This document shows, one piece after another, positions 37,920-49,215 of a stretch of DNA of 64,000 nucleotides; the stretch's first letter is position 1; each line of letters starts with the position of its first letter. The notes below the pieces were generated by a model. That model searched no databases. It saw only the letters and a program-made list of their open reading frames with translations, and was not told the DNA's origin. The stretch lies in the NCBI GenBank assembly GCA_036924085.1, contig JAVGWX010000004.1, forward strand, positions 76,477,090-76,541,089. Reading direction: 5' to 3'. The position numbers and the translations under genes were made by a program. Source of the stretch: Ariolimax columbianus. Its lineage: Eukaryota; Mollusca; Gastropoda; Stylommatophora; Arionidae.

Positions 37920-38224
37920 TTGTCTGTCTGTCTATTTGTCTCTCTGTCTGCCCGTCTACATGCCTGCTTGCTTGGCTGTCTGTCTGCCTGCCTGCCTTCA
38001 TGGCTGTCTGTCTATCTGTCTGTCTATCTGTCTGTCTGTCTGCATGGCTGACTGGCTGGCTGGCTGTCTGTCTGTATATCTATCTATCTTTAGTCCACTT
38101 GTGTCGTTAGACCTCGTGGAACAGTGTGTCCTCCTTTGTTTTATATTTTTTGACGAGAAAATAACAATTCGCTTGTGTCTTGCCAGGTCAATGCAAAATA
38201 CGGTCATCTATTTTTGAGACTGAT

Positions 38225-38340
38225 GGTGGCGGACGCATAGAGTAGACGAAGGTAGATCCGCAGCCTGTCAGGCGCCATCTATGCCGCTTCGCTCACCACA
38301 TAACCAAAGCCTGATGTTATAGCCACACAGTCCCCTTTTT
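38225..38340 (+). repeat. Interspersed repeat shared with 54715-54800
   Basis: GATCCGCAGCCTGTCAGGCG, CCATCTATGCCGC and CACATAACCAAAGCC closely match the corresponding parts of 54715-54800. Class unknown. Confidence 0.4.
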
Positions 38341-38384
38341 GCGACATATCTCTGCGGGGAGAGAATCCCAAAAGACGATTTTTA

Positions 38385-38635
38385 ACTTGAATTTTGCCCG
38401 AGCAGTGGCCTTTAAGCCTACTCTTTTCGATTTCCAACTGCCAAGGGATTATTAACGTGCGCGTCATTGTAAACGGGTGTCCGATATCGATACTCAGAAA
38501 TCAGTTGACATTTTTGCCAAATGATCCACTGAAATATATTGCGGTCTCCCCCGTGATTTGAACGCTCAACCTCCAACACCCGAAGCGAGCAGCTTACCCC
38601 GAAACCACTGGGCCCCCCCCTCTTATGTATTGATA
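38385..38635 (-). mobile_element. SINE, family B (tRNA-derived)
   Basis: The minus strand has GGTTTCGGGGTAAGCTGCTC, a B-box-like GTTCAAATCACGGGGGAGAC and the family B body (AACGGGTGTCCGATATC-like, TTGGAAATCG). A C/G run lies at the head. Confidence 0.65.
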
Positions 38636-38960
38636 TCCCCCATTTGCGTATTTTTTCCTTCTTTTGCGATTCACTAAATCCGTATAGTTGTTGTTGCTTT
38701 GCCTCCGATGAAGGTCTATTAGTCATAACGTAAGTTTCTTTTGTGTTTACGTCTCAGTACGGTATGTATTATAGTTTTTTCTTTTAATGTTTTTTTTTTT
38801 TTTTTACCAGATACGCCATAGAGTTACAACTTTCAATAAGGGGACAAACCCAATTGTAATACATTTTCATGATATGTTTGGGACATTTGCAAGATTGTGA
38901 ATAATTTTTACAAATCGCTTAAGTTTTGTTGAGATATTTTGTTGTGTGTATATGTGTAAA

Positions 38961-39003
38961 CGTGCGCGCGCGTGTGTGTGTGTGCGCGCGCGCGCGCGCG
39001 CGT
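38961..39003. repeat. Alternating (CG/TG)n tract
   Basis: About 42 bp of strict purine-pyrimidine alternation mixing CG and TG dinucleotides, a sequence type prone to Z-DNA. Confidence 0.9.
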
Positions 39004-39080
39004 AGATATGTGTGTATAAAAGCAGTGAAAGCAAATATATTGATGATTTTTTTGGTTTACTCATTATTTGTCATTTTTAA

Positions 39081-39500
39081 AATGTATAATAACGTACAAA
39101 AATGTACACTAACGTACAGAAATGTACACTAACGTACAGAAATGTACACTAACGTACAGAAATGTATACTAATGTACAGAAATGTATACTAATGTACATA
39201 AATGTACACTAACGTACATAAATGTACACTAACGTACAGAAATGTATACTAACGTACATAAATGTATACTAACGTACAGAAATGTATACTAACGTACATA
39301 AATGTATACTAAAGTACAGAAATGTATACTGACGTACAGAAATGAATAATGACGTACATAAATGTATACTGACGTACAGAAATGTATATTGACCTACAGA
39401 AATGTATACTAACGTACAGAAACGTATACTAACGTGCAGAAATGTATACTGATGTACAGAAATGTATACTGAAGTACAGAAATGGATACTGGCGTACGGT
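39081..39500 (+). repeat. 20-bp minisatellite, 21 units with no indels
   Basis: Units of AATGTATACTAACGTACAGA with single-base variants (GTACACT, AATGTAC, GTACATA). All 21 units are exactly 20 bp, so the array diverges only by substitution. Confidence 0.95.
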
Positions 39501-40281
39501 TACACAAGCGTACATAAACATTTGAATTACAAATCAATGATGTAATGCAAGTAATGTATCATTAACGTTAACTACTTTCTGTCTAGTAAGCACATGCTCT
39601 AGTTACGACATATTTTCACAACCCCACTTAACATGTCTGGTCCCAGGGCTGGATTTTCTTGCCGGATGTTGTCGTTAAACTGCTGATTTGTCTATGGCCT
39701 GTAGACGCACACAAAACATAAATTGTAAAATGTGTTACCGGAAAAAAGTTACAATTCTTTTAAATAGAGAATTTAATAGAATGGGCCTCAGTAGGGTTGT
39801 GTATGTGTATGACAGCCAAGTCATTATAAACAAAGTGCTGGAGAAATTAACACTGGAGAAACGACGTATACTTTGGCGCAGGCGTTCTGTCAGGACCTTA
39901 GCATCATTTATGCCCATGTTCTCTTCTTTTCGGCGAAAGGTTTTTACTTCAAGGTCAGATAAACGGAACGCTTTGTATGGCACTAAACAACAACTAACAC
40001 ATACGTGCAGATACCATTATAAAGCATTGGGTCAAAGGGTGAGAGCCTAGACGCTGCTGTATCGTAACAACATCACATAGATACCAATACGCATAGGAAG
40101 AGTAAAAGTTAACTTTTCTTGGGCTTCTATAGCTGAAACTAAAACCATAAGGAGGGCAGCGTTACGGAGCCGTAAGTCGACTGATGCCTTCGTTAGAGTA
40201 ATTTAAGTCGGAGTCTGAAAATAACGAGGAATAAGAAGACTTCCATTGTAAAGGACCCAATGTTTAGGGAGTTGTGTTCTT
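39501..40281. other. No gene recognised
   Basis: Contains a 120-codon + ORF (39688-40050) and an overlapping minus ORF, neither with a recognisable domain or splice context. Confidence 0.5.
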
Positions 40282-40600
40282 CCTTCTGTTGTTGTTGTTT
40301 GATGCCCTCGCTGAGTAAGTTTACACTTCTCTACCCCCTGGAAAGGGCGTTAAGTGGCGGGTTGTAATATCTTTCTTACCATTCCGAGCATGCTGGTCCT
40401 CCAAACGGTTGTGCTAAGCTTGTCTTCATCTTCGTGTCGCTCACTACTACGGGAACTCCATCTCAACAGCCAGATTGCCCTGAAAACAGCCTGTTTCCAT
40501 GGAACTGAATGGGAGATAGATAGCGGTCTTGGTCAGTATATTGTGCCTGATCATGGCACGACGTCCTTGTCAGTATGTTGTCCCGGACAGGACTAGCGTC
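40282..40600 (+). mobile_element. Family C element, near full length, short tail
   Basis: Starts TGTTGTTGTTTGATGCCC, has AAGTGGCGGGTTGTAATATC, CTCCAAACGGTTGTGCTAAG, CGCTCACTACTACGGGAACT and ACAGCCTGTTTCCATGGAAC in family order. The tail is TTGGTCAGTATATTGTGCCTG, a second GTCAGTATGTTGTCCCGGAC unit, and ACTAGCGTCTC at the end. The 80-codon ORF here is the element read by chance. Confidence 0.65.
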
Positions 40601-40875
40601 TCAATTCCTCAAAATCCACGGTAGAAGGTCTGTATATTCCATGGTAGAAGACTAAATCTCATTGGAGAAGACTCGTTATATTACAATAGATGACAATACA
40701 TCCCACGGTAGAAGACGCCACGCCCCATGGTAGAAAACGTGTACATTCCCTGTGCAAAAGAATATAAACCACATTGTAGAAGACTACATCCCATGATAGA
40801 GGACATGTACACATTATGGCAGAAGGCTCTCCCTAATATGATAGAAGATTCTACAGCCCATGGTATACAACGAGC
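40601..40875 (+). repeat. Degenerate CATGGTAGAAGAC repeats
   Basis: About ten loosely spaced copies of CCATGGTAGAAGACT-like words, 25-40 bp apart, directly after the family C terminus. Confidence 0.5.
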
Positions 40876-41084
40876 AACTAATTACAGTCTGCATTTCTAT
40901 ATTAATCTCACATTGCGTCGGCATTTTCCTTTGGTCGTCGTGTTGACCTTAGTTTTGCACATGTTATGATATCACCGTTTACATTTATTGACCTATATTC
41001 TCGTGTTGTGTGTAATATCTGTGTTGTCGTTACACGCGAATCACTGTACAGTTTGGCGAGCTCTGGTGACAACAATATACACAA

Positions 41085-42925
41085 TAAGTCAAGTTTGGAT
41101 TAGACATAAACATAAAGAAAACAAAGACAATGATAATTGGAAAAAGTGACAAGAAACGAAGTAAGCAGATAAAAATAAAAGATCAACTACTTGAACAGGT
41201 ACAGAGTTTCTCCTATCTAGGTCATATAATAACGGAAGAAGGTTAGCGTTGAAAAAGAAATCATAAAGGGAATAGGTATGGCCACGATGGTATTCAGCAA
41301 CATGCGACACATACTGACATCGAACCAGGTAAATCAGAATTTGGAAATGAGAATTGTCAGGTGTTATGTATACTCGTCACTTCTTTATGGCGCTGAAACA
41401 TGGACAATGAATAACACGTTGGAAAAGAATATTGAAGCCTTCAAAATGTGGGTATATAGGAGATTGGGTCACATTTCTTGGGAAGAGAAGAGAACAAATG
41501 TGGGTATATAGGAGATTGGGTCACATTTCTTGGAAAGAGAAGAGAACAAATGTGGGTATATAGGAGATTGGGTCACATTTCTTGGGAAGAGAAGAGAACA
41601 AATGTGGGTATATAGAAGATTGGGTCACATTTCTTGGGAAGAGAAGAGAACAAATGTGGGTATATAGGAGATTGGGTCACATTTCTTGGGAAGAGAAGAG
41701 AACAAATGTGGGTATATAGAAGATTGGGTCACATTTCTTGGGAAGAGAAGAGAACAAATGTGGGTATATAGGAGATTGGGTCACATTTCTTGGGAAGAGA
41801 AGAGAACAAATGTGGGTATATAGGAGATTGGGTCACATTTCTTGGGAAGAGAAGAGAACAAATGTGGGTATATAGGAGATTGGGTCACATTTCTTGGGAA
41901 GAGAAGAGAACAAATGTGGGTATATAGGACATTGGGTCGCATTTCTTGGGAAGAGAAGAGAACAAATGTGGGTATATAGGAGATTGGGTCACATTTCTTG
42001 GGAAGAGAAGAGAACAAATGTGGGTATATAGGAGATTGGGTCGCATTTCTTGGGAAGAGAAGAGAACAAATGTGGGTATATAGGAGATTGGGTCACATTT
42101 CTTGGGAAGAGAAGAGAACAAATGTGGGTATATAGGAGATTGGGTCACATTTCTTGGGAAGAGAAGAGAACAAATGTGGGTATATAGGAAATTGGGTCAC
42201 ATTTCTTGGGAAGAGAAGAGAACAAATGTGGGTATATAGGAGATTGGGTCGCATTTCTTGGGAAGAGAAGAGAACAAATGTGGGTATATAGGAGATTGGG
42301 TCACATTTCTCGGGAAGAGAAGAGAACAAATGTGGGTATATAGGAGATTGGGTCACATTTCTTGGCGTAGAGAAGAGAACAAATGTGGGTATATAGGAGA
42401 TTGGGTCGCATTTCTTGGAAAGAGAAGAGAACAAATGTGGGTATATAGGAGATTTGGTCACATTTCTTGGGAAGAGAAGAGAACAAATGTGGGTATATAG
42501 GAGATTGGGTCACATTTCTTGGGAAGAGAAGAGAACAAATGTGGGTATATAGGAGATTGGGTCACATTTCTTGGGAAGAGAAGAGAACAAATGTGGGTAT
42601 ATAGGAGATTGGGTCGCATTTCTTGGAAAGAGAAGAGAACAAATGTGGAGGTATTGAAAAAGTTGGAGGTGAAAAGAGAATTAATGACCGAAATCAGGGA
42701 TAGACAGTTACGTTATTTTGGTCATATAACAAGACATACATCCTTGTTGAAGACTATACTGGAGGGTAGGGTAGAAGGCAGTCGTTCAAAAGGCAGACAA
42801 CGCTTTAAGTGGGTGGATAACATCAGGAGATGGACTGGAAAAAGCTTGTCAGATTGCACCATTACGACAAGAGATAGAGTACATTGCAGCCGATCTTCCA
42901 TGTGGAGATGGCACTTGAACTGATT
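41085..42925 (+). pseudogene. LINE reverse transcriptase C-terminus split by an internal minisatellite
   Basis: Left part: KKTKTMIIGKSDKK, VQSFSYLGHIITEEG (stop), then MATMVFSNMRHILTSNQ, LEMRIVRCYVYSSLLYGAET and FKMWVYRRLGHISWEEKRTN. Right part, from about 42600: ISWKEKRTNVEVLKKLEVKR, RQLRYFGHITRHTSLLKTIL, RSKGRQRFKWVDNIRRWTGK. Together these are one RTE-like C-terminus in correct order, with the junction between them replaced by 23 copies of a 52-bp piece that normally occurs once. 52 is not divisible by three, so the frame rotates and the ORF is destroyed. Confidence 0.88.
41447..42643 (+). repeat. 52-bp minisatellite, 23 units, derived from LINE coding sequence
   Basis: The unit is TGTGGGTATATAGGAGATTG, GGTCACATTTCTTGG and GAAGAGAAGAGAACAAA; it encodes VYRRLGHISWEEKRTN in one frame. 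Length 1197 = 23 x 52 + 1; the extra base is a CTTGGCGTAG variant near 42361. Single-base variants include GGTCGCATT, TAGAAGATT, TAGGACATT and TTGGAAAGA. Minus ORFs (PTFVLFSS, KKCDPISYI repeats) are by-products. Confidence 0.95.
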
Positions 42926-44029
42926 TGAACTGAACGCTGGTGATCCCCGCGCTACCAATTATATACCATTTGATTTTAAAATAGTAACGAAAATGAACAA
43001 TTTAGACAATACTATCAAAACGTGCATTAAATAATAACAAACGATACGAGCATTTTGTGGTGGAGAGTCAAGTCATTTGAAACCGGAATTAAGACAGCAT
43101 TATTATAAATTGAGTGTCGGAAAAATAAATAGATCAAAGCTACACTATTTCAAAACTGGCATACCTTTTCTCACTTTTTGCACATCCTGGCATGGCGGCA
43201 AACATGAACCGCTCATTTTACATACAATCTTGTTTTTTTGTTGTTATAGTTTATTGGTTGCTTTCATTCGTTTTTGTCCATGAGCAAAGTCGTGTGACTG
43301 TAACGTACGTGCCGTTTTGTTTGTTATCCAGGTGCGCTCACTGAGCCTCTACCTATATGTGTACTTACAACTGAGCGTCTGAGTTATCAGTGTGGTTTCA
43401 TTGCTGGCGTTTCGCGGTTAAGGTACCTTATTCAAAGGACGGTCTTGATTAGTTTCAGTTTACCCAGATTTAAACTGGTACCTGCTTTACTATTATGGAA
43501 GTAAAGACAACTAGGAACAAAATTGGCCACCCCACATAAACCAGCAACATGGGACCTAGTGCCGTGCAGTATATTTTTCATTTCATCTCCAACGAAAAGG
43601 CATATTACGTGACAACCTCAGCGGCTAATTAAAGCCTTACGGGTGAAATATATTCGAGCAGGGTTATGTTGACTTGGAATCAGTTGTGTACACTCATGGA
43701 GCAGTTCGACCTTAGAAGCTATGCAAGTCCTGGATGTTGGCAGCGATTAGAATTAAAATAACATGATTTTTTCTATCATTAGTTCTAAGGTCATTGCTTG
43801 ATAAGTGACTTCTAACATGACCGCGTTTCTAGACACTCAATTTCGCCTGCCGATGTTTGCTTTCATCAGGTGCAGTCTATACTTGCATGTTTAAAATATT
43901 TCTTCAACATATTTTATTGTTTTCTTCAGTTTCATCATAGTCATCATGTGCCCTGCTGGTTGGCGTTGTCGATTATGGATATCAATCTCCTTTTATCAAG
44001 TGTTTCGTTTACCAGTCCCGGCGCTGGGG
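42926..44029. other. No gene recognised
   Basis: AT-rich unique-looking sequence; short ORFs only, no domain or repeat found. Confidence 0.55.
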
Positions 44030-44275
44030 ACGGCACTGGGCTAGTGCTCAAGTGACACGGCTCACAAACCGAAGGTGCTGGGCTCGATCCCCATCACAGA
44101 AGCGGCCGTTACCCCGGGGAAGCAAACCTTTAGAAAATGCAGGAGGGAGCAGACCCGTACACAACATGCATGCCGAAGTCGGATGCACTGTGCCGACAGG
44201 CGCAAAATAAAAACTGTAGTGCAACGCACAGTCTTGAGGAATAGAGAAATAAGGCGAACGCAAAAAGCAAAAAAA
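44030..44275 (+). mobile_element. SINE, family A
   Basis: GGCACTGGGCTAGTGCTCAAG (A-box region), GTGCTGGGCTCGATCCCC (B-box region), GCCGTTACCCCGGGGAAGC, GCCGAAGTCGGATGCACTG, CAGGCGCAAAATAAAAACTG and a CAAAAAGCAAAAAAAA tail. About 245 bp, same order as the copy at 30466. Confidence 0.8.
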
Positions 44276-44514
44276 AGTCTCAGCGTTGATCGTCTCCCAT
44301 GCCCCATTCATGCAAGCTGTCTAATATTTTCTCTCTTTTCTCTGTCCCTCTTTCATCTGATGCTGCACGGTCTCATCGTGAATCAAACACGTCTCTTGTC
44401 ATGACATGCCAGAAAAAAGGATGATTGCCTTGCCCTGATTTTTGCCATAAGCTGTTTTTGTGTCTGTGCCTCTTTCAGTACGAGGTTGTCAGGCCGTCTT
44501 CTATAAAACCACAT

Positions 44515-45060
44515 TTCCGTTGCTTCCAATGAGTCAAACTGTATAAAGCATTAGTTAGACCTAGATTGGAGTACTGTGTACAGGTGTGGAGTTCTTATCA
44601 TAGAGGAGATTTAAGCATGCTGGAAGGGAAATAAAAAAGAGCGACAAAACTGATAGTGGGATTCCAGATATGAGGAAAGACTCAGAAAAGAAAATGGCCT
44701 ACAGTGTATAGAAATGAGAAGAATTTGAGGTGACTCAATACAGGTTTGTAAGATAATCAAAGAAACAGATACATTAGACTATAACAAGTTTTTTTCAAAA
44801 TACAATCACAAGAACAAGGGCATAGCTACAAATTAACTAAAGAATGGTCTAGAATAGATATTATGAAATATTTGTTTAGTCAAGAGATTGGTGGATGCTT
44901 GAAATGCATTGCCACAGTAAGCAGTGGAGGCAGGGGCAATTAATGCATTTAAGAATAGATTCGATCCACATAGATCAAGAAAATGTAAATGAAGCTGGTT
45001 GTAAATAGATTCTGTAGTCTTCTAAACCAGTATAAAGACGTTAAGTTAAATTAAGATCCA
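44515..45060 (+). mobile_element. LINE fragment, CR1/Jockey-like reverse transcriptase C-terminus
   Basis: VKLYKALVRPRLEYCVQVWS, then EGK*KRATKLIVGF-like residues, RRI-GDSIQVCKIIK, and the family 3' flank AATGCATTGCC and TCTTCTAAACCAGTATAAAG. Frameshifts and stops. Closest relative in the window is the antisense copy at 52005. Confidence 0.8.
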
Positions 45061-45439
45061 TGTACTTGCCAGCTGATTGTCCACGATTCGCTGCCGCGTG
45101 TTAGTACTGATTGCACGTATCATCCATCCAAGAACTCTCTTCCTTAAATCCTGTTATTGACTTTTGTTGATCAAGATTCCTCTGTTACTCTAGAAGACTG
45201 AATTTGCCTTTTCTGTTCTTTATTTCAAAATTCGAATCAGAACTGATGTAGGTGTTCAAGTATTAAAATGAGTTTCCTTTTTTAGTTCCATTTGTTAAGG
45301 GAGCATACTTGATAAACAAAGAATAGATGGTAGGTCGGTTTTGATAGCCTGCCTTCTTAACAAGCAGGCACAGGTTCAAACCTCAAGTCCAGCATATTCT
45401 TTTTAAATATCGCGGGCTTCTGTTGCTAATGCCACTCCT
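45061..45439. other. No gene recognised
   Basis: AT-rich; no ORF, repeat or domain recognised. Confidence 0.5.
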
Positions 45440-45715
45440 ACTTGAGTTGGACACTCTTTGGTGGCGAGTTACAGTGGCTCTTCTTGCATCCCTAGACGCA
45501 CATTAAATAGGGAACTTGGATCCTTGTGGCTATAGTGCAATGCCACGCTCTTCAGTAAGTTCACTACTATGGGGATAGCAGTGTCGATCCCCGCCTCATT
45601 AACCAGACTACCGTCAAACAGCATGTTTCAGAACCGCTTGGAAGTGCTATGTTTTGATCAGTATGTTTCACATGACCCATACTAATATAGTCTGATCAGT
45701 GTGTTTCATCCGAAA
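45440..45715 (+). mobile_element. Family C element, diverged, two tail units
   Basis: GGTGGCGAGTTACAGTGGCTC, ACTACTATGGGGATAGCAGTG, TCGATCCCCGCCTC, then tail units GATCAGTATGTTTCACATGA/CCCATACTAATATAGTCT (38 bp) and GATCAGTGTGTTTCATCC. Confidence 0.55.
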
Positions 45716-46909
45716 CTGCACACTTACTGCCGACTGCATGAGTCAGCAGCCTTTAATCCACCCATATAAATGTGCCCCACGCCATGACAATAAAAACCAC
45801 AATGATCGTCAACTAGTGTACTTTTGTACGATACGTACAAGAGTATTAGAGTGTTATACAATAACTTCTTTTAACAAATAACATCAAAATTGAGCTTCGG
45901 AAACGAATGATCACTAAACATTTCTGGTCCGTTGCATTGTACGATTATGAACATGGACTCATAACACAAGGCGTGAGAAACATTAAATGCTTTTGAGATG
46001 TGCCCTTTCGCTGGGTGCAAAAAGTGAGCTGGAGAAAAAAGGTCAAACGAACATTCATAGGCGTCTCAGTCTTTGCAGACCATGTGCGTGGCACCATGTG
46101 AGTAGCCTCTCAAAGCGCAAGCCTGGGCGCTGAATATGGAGAGAGACCCTGGGCTGCAGGATCCTCCTCTTGGCCTCACAGAAGTAATCCAAGGGAAGGC
46201 AAAGCAGGATAATTTGGCACTAGCTCAGCTGCAGGAGCTACCGGAATTAGTTCGCAATTTTGAAACTATCCGCCTTAGGTGCTACCACTCCAGATTTTTT
46301 GTCTGGGTTTACTCCCGTAGCCCTACCCTCTTCCGAGGTTTCCACGGGCAGTGGAGTCGTTGCCGGCAGATGCTAGTTACTCGAGACATCCGATGATTCT
46401 CTCCTCGTCGCAAGACTAGCCAGCATTCTCTGGGACTTGTGGGTTGACTGCCACCAAAGGCTAATGCGCCCATTCTACCAGACCAGTTATACCGCCGGGT
46501 ACTCAGTCGCACCCCACAGCAGGCTCTGTAAGAAACAGGCGGCCCCTCATGAAGGTGCTGCAGGCGACACAATAATGGAGACTGAACGTCAAAGCCAAAC
46601 AGTGAATTCAGCGGCAAAGGATAGGCTATATCAGACGCTTCACTTTCCTTTAACAAGCGGGACATCCAGCCTAGACCTTGCTACCCCCCGAACAAGTGTT
46701 ACACATATAGGCTCAGATAGATGACTCATGACGAGTATACATAAAAGTATTGTCTTAGATTAGTCATAATACGACTCGTGAAGGTTTACTATTGACAATA
46801 CTGAAAGCAAAAAATGTAGGTGGAAGGGTGAAGAAACAATTAGATCAAACAGGCGTACAATAACATTGGGTGCAGATTTACATTGAGCTGAAGAGATCTG
46901 CTGAAAACA
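45716..46909. other. Unidentified sequence with a GC-richer block at 46070-46740
   Basis: The 46070-46740 block is richer in GC than its surroundings and has overlapping ORFs on both strands, the longest 118 codons (minus, 46665-46309). I recognise no domain. It may be an unrecognised transposon. The flanks hold nothing recognisable. Confidence 0.3.
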
Positions 46910-47140
46910 GAGGGCAGTGACGTGACATGATCAGGAGATTTTAATACCAGTCTCCGGACTGACTAACAGAGGACAGTGACGTGACATGATCAGAAGATGT
47001 TAATACCAGTCTCCGGACTGACTAACAGAGGACAGTAACGTGACATGATCAGGAGATTTTAATACCAGTCTCCGGACTGACTAACAGAGGACAGTGGTGA
47101 TCAGAAGATTTCAACACCAGTCTCCGGACTGACTAACGGG
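46910..47140 (+). repeat. 59-bp minisatellite, 4 units
   Basis: Units are GAGGACAGTGACGTGACATG, ATCAGGAGATTTTAATACC and AGTCTCCGGACTGACTAACA. The last unit lacks about 8 bp. Confidence 0.85.
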
Positions 47141-47631
47141 TTGATGATTATCAGGGCCTGAAATTGTAGCAAAGATAAGTAACACTGTAACATGCCACTC
47201 TTAGGACTAAGGAAGTTAAGGAAGGTTGGACGTAGGGTTGACTACCCATCATGTAGGAAATTTAATCCTTGCGTACTCTAACATACTTATATAGAGAGGT
47301 CAAAGTTCATGAATTCACGTGCATGTATTGAAGACTTATACTTCACAGGGAACTGAAAAGGTATCGATTGAATGAGATGGATTGAACAGTACTTTATGCG
47401 TCTTCAATTGGAAAACATGTTCTTCCTTTTTCGCAATAGGACATCCACATCGGTGACTGCCAGAAAGGCAGCAAATGGTAGACTTCTCCAGGCAAAAACC
47501 AGATGAACTGAGCAAAAACAAGATGAAGATAAATGTACACGGTCCACGTATCTGCTTGTCCTGAGATACGGATGTCAGTCATCGGCAATGACCACAACCA
47601 CAAAATTCCAGCTACAGTGCTCTGAGATGCG
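47141..47631. other. No gene recognised
   Basis: Short ORFs only (94 and 61 codons, minus) with no domain. Confidence 0.5.
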
Positions 47632-48497
47632 CGAGAGGAGACTAACGTCTGGTCAGACAAAACATATTGATCGGACAATGTTAGTCAGGGTCAGACAAAA
47701 CATATTGATCGGACAATGTTAGTCAGGGTCAGACAAAACATATTGATCGGACAATGTTAGTCAGGGTCAGACAAAACATATTGATCGGACAATGTTAGTC
47801 AGGGTCAGACAAAACATATTGATCGGACAATGTTAGTCAGGGTCAGACAAAACATATTGATCGGACAATGTTAGTCAGGATCAGACAAAACATATTGATC
47901 GGACAACGTTAGTCAGGGTCAGACAAAACATATTGATCGGACAATGTTAGTCAGGGTCAGACAAAACATATTGATCGGACAACGTTAGTCAGGGTCAGAC
48001 AAAACATATTGATCGGACAATGTTAGTCAGGGTCAGACAAAACATATTGATCGGACAATGTTAGTCAGGGGCAGACAAAACATATTGATCGGACAATGTT
48101 AGTCAGGGGCAGTCAAAACATATTGATCGGACAATGTTAGTCAGGGTCAGACAAAACATATTGATCGGACAATGTTAGTCAGGGTCAGACAAAACATATT
48201 GATTGGACAATGTTAGTCAGGGGCAGGTGAAATTTACTGATCAAGACCGCCACCTCCATGTAGTTCTTTCTGGAAACAATTCTGTTTCATTGCTGTCGGA
48301 CTAGTTGGTGAAATTAGTTGGGGAGTCGATGAGTGTTACGCAGATAAAGCCAAGATATCACAACAGCATTGAGGGCCCCGCTTCACCTTCATCAGTACGG
48401 AAGGGATGTGATGAAAGCTACTAAAACTCGCCACTTAGTTCCCTGTTCAGGGCGCACAAAAGAGTAAACTTACTCATTATGGGCATTCAACAAACAA
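47632..48497 (-). mobile_element. Family C element, full length, with 15-unit tandem tail
   Basis: On the minus strand: GTTGAATGCCCATAATGAGT, CTCTTTTGTGCGCCCTGAAC, AAGTGGCGAGTTTTAGTAGC, CTGATGAAGGTGAAGCGGGG, CTTGGCTTTATCTGCG, ATTGTTTCCAGAAAG, GGCGGTCTTGATCAGTAAAT, then the 38-bp array, then GACCAGACGTTAGTCTCCTC at the terminus. All blocks are in the order seen in copies 53571 and 55034. No protein is encoded, so it would be non-autonomous. Confidence 0.75.
47653..48235 (-). repeat. 38-bp minisatellite, about 15 units (family C tail)
   Basis: The minus-strand unit is GATCAATATGTTTTGTCTG followed by ACCCTGACTAACATTGTCC. Few variants (AACGTTAGTC, GGGGCAG, AGGATCAG on the + strand), suggesting recent expansion. 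Confidence 0.93.
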
Positions 48498-48675
48498 GAA
48501 GAGGGTTGTTACTGGACTCTGGACTCGTCCGAAAAGTGCACTTCGTGGCATACAGTTAATACAAGTAGAAGATAGCTAACAGATGTGCGCGACTCGCACA
48601 TAGTCATGCTACAGGAAGTGAGGACAAGACACAGGCAGTCAGCCACCATATCCCGTCAATGTTGTCTCATCGACC
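48498..48675. other. Short spacer, nothing recognised
   Basis: Separates the family C head from the 46-bp array. Confidence 0.4.
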
Positions 48676-48965
48676 TTCGAGAAAGCCAGGCAAAGCGAGA
48701 TTCTCCCGGCCCCTTTCCGAGCGCAAGAAAGCCAGGCAAAGCGAGATTCTCCCGGCCCCTTTCCGAGCACAAGAAAGCCAGGCAAAGCGAGATTATCCCG
48801 GCCCTTTTCCGAGCACAAGAAAGCCAGGCAAAGCGAGATTCTCCCGGCCCCTTTCCGAGCACAAGAAAGCCAGGCAAAGCGAGATTCTCCCGGCCCCTTT
48901 CCGAGCACAAGAAAGCCAGGCAAAAGCGAGATTCTCACGGCCCCTTTCCGAGCTCAAGAAAGACG
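48676..48965 (+). repeat. 46-bp minisatellite, 6 units
   Basis: Units are CAAGAAAGCCAGGCAAAGCG, AGATTCTCCCGGCCCC and TTTCCGAGCA. It is GC-rich; the five open frames through it on both strands are by-products. Confidence 0.88.
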
Positions 48966-49059
48966 ACAGTGTGTTGTGTTGATGGTAAGCCACACAATTC
49001 CAATGAGTCCCTGGCGGGCCTTATCATCTCCGGGATCGAAGAGGGAAGGCTCACCGGTA

Positions 49060-49215
49060 CTTAAATGTCATGCTGAAGTCAGATGTGTCGGACCAAAAGG
49101 TGCAAATATTGCGACACAACACAATCGGTTTTCCGAACTGCATCATGCTACTTGCAAAGCCCTTTTCATGGCTTGGAAGCGAGAGTTTGAGAACGAACGA
49201 CGAGAAGGAAGAAGA
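49060..49215 (+). mobile_element. SINE-like family D copy
   Basis: CATGCTGAAGTCAGATGTGT, CGGACCAAAAGGTGCAAATA, CTACTTGCAAAGCCCTTTTC and GAGAACGAACGACGAGAAGG, matching 35365-35560 in order. Confidence 0.5.

Noticed and set aside
40354..40596. 80-codon + ORF
   Set aside because: Lies wholly within a family C element whose other copies do not keep the frame.
46070..46740. Host gene in the GC-richer block
   Set aside because: ORFs are short and overlapping on both strands with no recognised domain or splice structure; left as unidentified.
48585..49064. 159-codon ORF with repeated KARFSRPLSEHK
   Set aside because: Runs through the 46-bp minisatellite; overlapping ORFs on both strands are equally open.
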